Assembly: GCA_011051925.1 (NCBI GenBank)
Contig: DRKE01000226.1
Span: 1 to 15,420, forward strand
Origin: Deltaproteobacteria bacterium
Lineage (GTDB): Bacteria > Myxococcota_A > UBA9160 > UBA4427
DNA length: 15,420 bases
Direction of reading: 5' to 3'
The notes below the pieces were generated by a model, which worked only from the letters and a program-made list of their open reading frames with translations, had not been told where the DNA came from and ran no database searches. The first letter of the stretch is position 1. The number at the start of each line of letters is the position of its first letter. This document shows positions 14,408 through 15,420 of the stretch, piece after piece. Position numbers and translations under genes: made by a program.

Positions 14408-14875
14408 TCAGGCGGGAACGAAGACGAAATCCGTGATCGCCCCGGCCGTCTCGCCGGCCCATCGGATCCGAACGCGCATGCCGGTTTCCATGTTCGCTTC
14501 GTCCCCGGCATCGACCACATGCAGGAAAGGCGTCTCCGATCCATCGACCTGGACCAACGCGTAGGCGAAGGGGTGGTCGAGGGGTTGTTGCGGCCGCGGC
14601 TGCGCCACCCAGGACCAGCTCCGAACGACGCCCTCCCCGGGCAGCTCGACCATCTCGTCGAGCGCCTGCCCCGTGTCCGGATCGTATTCCCTGGGTGGAA
14701 CCATCACCGTCCCGTCCGCACGCCGGATTCCGAAGAGCTTGCGATCGCGCAGGCCGGTGAAGAACCGCGAAAGGATCGGACCGAGAGAGCGCTTGTAGGT
14801 GTATTCGAGCGTATGCGACGCCGTCAGCGCCCGCTCGGCCGTGTTCATGTCGCGCTCATCGCCCATCTGGTCCAT
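14408..14875 (-). CDS. DUF35 OB-fold protein without zinc-ribbon cysteines
   Basis: A 155-residue protein, first gene of the operon. N-terminal helix S-L-G-P-I-L-S-R-F-F-T-G-L-R-D-R-K-L-F-G matches the DUF35 start. In place of the zinc ribbon it has R-R-A-D-G-T-V-M-V-P-P-R-E-Y-D-P-D-T-G (51-69): the V-P-P-R turn is kept and all Cys are gone. There is no Cys in the whole protein. The OB-fold follows with G-E-G-V-V-R-S-W-S-W-V, H-P-F-A-Y-A-L-V-Q-V-D-G and G-M-R-V-R-I-R-W. The start is the ATG at 14875, with GGAAGGGGG just before it; ATGs at 14866 and 14848 are alternatives without a ribosome site. A 141-nt gap without an evident gene separates it from the second DUF35 gene. The two together have the size of Rv3521 (about 300 residues), which I recall as a DUF35 protein. 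Confidence 0.87.
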   Translation of the reverse strand: MDQMGDERDMNTAERALTASHTLEYTYKRSLGPILSRFFTGLRDRKLFGIRRADGTVMVPPREYDPDTGQALDEMVELPGEGVVRSWSWVAQPRPQQPLDHPFAYALVQVDGSETPFLHVVDAGDEANMETGMRVRIRWAGETAGAITDFVFVPA

Positions 14876-15194
14876 CGCCCCCTTCCACCCCGGATTCCTG
14901 CGAGCCCTTCCCTGCATCCGGGCCGCGGGCTTCGCGGGCTCCCTTGTCCCGCTCCGGAAATCCGCGGGCATCCACTCGCGCCGGCGGCCCCCTGGTCGGA
15001 CGGCCACACCGAAAAATCCCCGAACCTCCGGAAGGGACCCCGTACCAGTCAAGCAGAGAATAGAACGTGTTTCAATCGTCCGATCCGGAGGAGCCCCGGC
15101 GACTGTTCCCCTCTCCTCGCCGGCCGTATGCTCCCGATCCGGGCGCGAACCCGTGGAAACGGCGACGCGCGGACCGGATGTTGGCGGGAACGAG
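14876..15194. promoter_or_regulatory. Divergent control region of the DUF35/thiolase operon and the DUF427 gene
   Basis: 319 nt without a gene between divergent start codons. It contains the palindromic operator at 15061-15074, 186 nt from the DUF35 start and 121 nt from the DUF427 start. A minus-strand TATTCT (15062-15057) overlaps the operator and could be a -10. A plus-strand TATGCT (15127-15132) could be a -10 for the DUF427 gene. Neither has a good -35. The leader towards the operon has no obvious terminator or riboswitch. Confidence 0.5.
15061..15074. promoter_or_regulatory. KstR-like operator (TnnAACnnGTTnnA)
   Basis: TAGAACGTGTTTCA fits every fixed position of the pattern known for the TetR-family regulator KstR, which represses cholesterol catabolism genes in actinobacteria until a steroid-CoA intermediate binds. 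The two half-sites are imperfect repeats (TAGAAC versus TGAAAC on the opposite strand). By rough arithmetic from base composition a chance match in a window of this size is unlikely (well under one expected). No TetR gene is in the window, so the regulator is inferred. Confidence 0.55.
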
Positions 15195-15420
15195 ATGCGA
15201 TCCATGGCATGGGAGGCGTTTCCGGAGCACCGGATCGAGGTCGACGCGCAACCGATCGGCCTGCGCGTCCTGCACGACGGGCGGATTCTCGCAGAGACGC
15301 CCCGCGGACTGCTCCTTCAGGATCGACACTGCCCGCCGGTCGTGTCGATCCCACGTGAGGATGTCCGCATGACCCGCCTCGATGCAGACGCGATCCCCAC
15401 GACTTCTTCTAGCATTCGAG
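15195..15420 (+). CDS. DUF427 domain protein, N-terminal part (3' end outside window)
   Basis: An open frame from ATG 15195 (or the in-frame ATG 15204) runs through the right edge without a stop, giving about 75 residues. It matches the DUF427 pattern: I-E-V-D then L-R-V-L-H-D-G-R-I-L-A-E-T, a short hydrophobic strand, C-P-P-V-V-S-I-P-R-E-D-V-R-M, and a T-T-S-S-S-I-R turn where family members lead into the C-P-F-K-G-x-A-x-Y motif. That motif itself lies beyond the window, and here the usual T-x-C may read T-S-S. DUF427 proteins are small beta-rich proteins without a settled biochemical role. The gene diverges from the DUF35/thiolase operon, and the KstR-like site lies between them. Confidence 0.75.
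   Translation, partial: MRSMAWEAFPEHRIEVDAQPIGLRVLHDGRILAETPRGLLLQDRHCPPVVSIPREDVRMTRLDADAIPTTSSSIR

Noticed and set aside
1..15420. In-frame UGA (selenocysteine) codon in one of the genes
   Set aside because: Every gene accepted here ends at a stop consistent with family length, and none shows a conserved continuation beyond a TGA.

Overview
This window is high-GC bacterial chromosome (roughly two thirds G+C by eye, strong G/C third-position bias, many GTG starts). The gene types (glycine cleavage genes, a MerR-type helix-turn-helix fused to TPRs, a MoeB-rhodanese fusion, a tRNA-Sec and paired thiolase-like/DUF35 genes) fit a deltaproteobacterial-grade lineage such as Myxococcota, Binatota or Desulfobacterota. 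That placement is an inference with low confidence. I see no phage, insertion sequence, CRISPR array or integrase.

Left part (1-2600): the 3' end of gcvT and a complete gcvH run rightwards and meet a convergent gene for a MerR-like HTH plus TPR protein. That gene diverges from one for a small exported protein of unknown function. Next comes selC, the gene for the selenocysteine tRNA, with its TCA anticodon and long variable arm. It shows the cell probably makes selenoproteins, although no selA/B/D or selenoprotein gene is in view.

Middle (2605-8562, all minus strand): moeB with a C-terminal rhodanese domain, a small helical protein, uvrA and a degenerate-GGDEF/EAL protein lie head to tail with gaps of 14, 13 and 49 nt, so they may be co-transcribed. 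A tRNA-Leu(CAA) lies upstream. It diverges from a tRNA-Ala(GGC), which has a near-consensus promoter and a probable intrinsic terminator.

Right part (9099-15420): two overlapping genes for membrane proteins of unknown function face a convergent lipoprotein gene. Then comes a four-gene minus-strand operon: DUF35, DUF35, thiolase-like, thiolase-like. Its order and sizes resemble, from memory, Mycobacterium tuberculosis Rv3521-Rv3522(ltp4)-Rv3523(ltp3) of the cholesterol catabolism region. Both thiolase-like proteins lack the nucleophilic Cys and the His of true thiolases. Upstream of the operon is a 14-bp site that fits the KstR operator pattern TnnAACnnGTTnnA. A divergent DUF427 gene runs off the right edge. 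The most interesting reading is a KstR-like-controlled, Cys-less thiolase/DUF35 complex, possibly acting as a retro-aldolase on steroid or other branched acyl-CoA side chains, in a non-actinobacterial genome.
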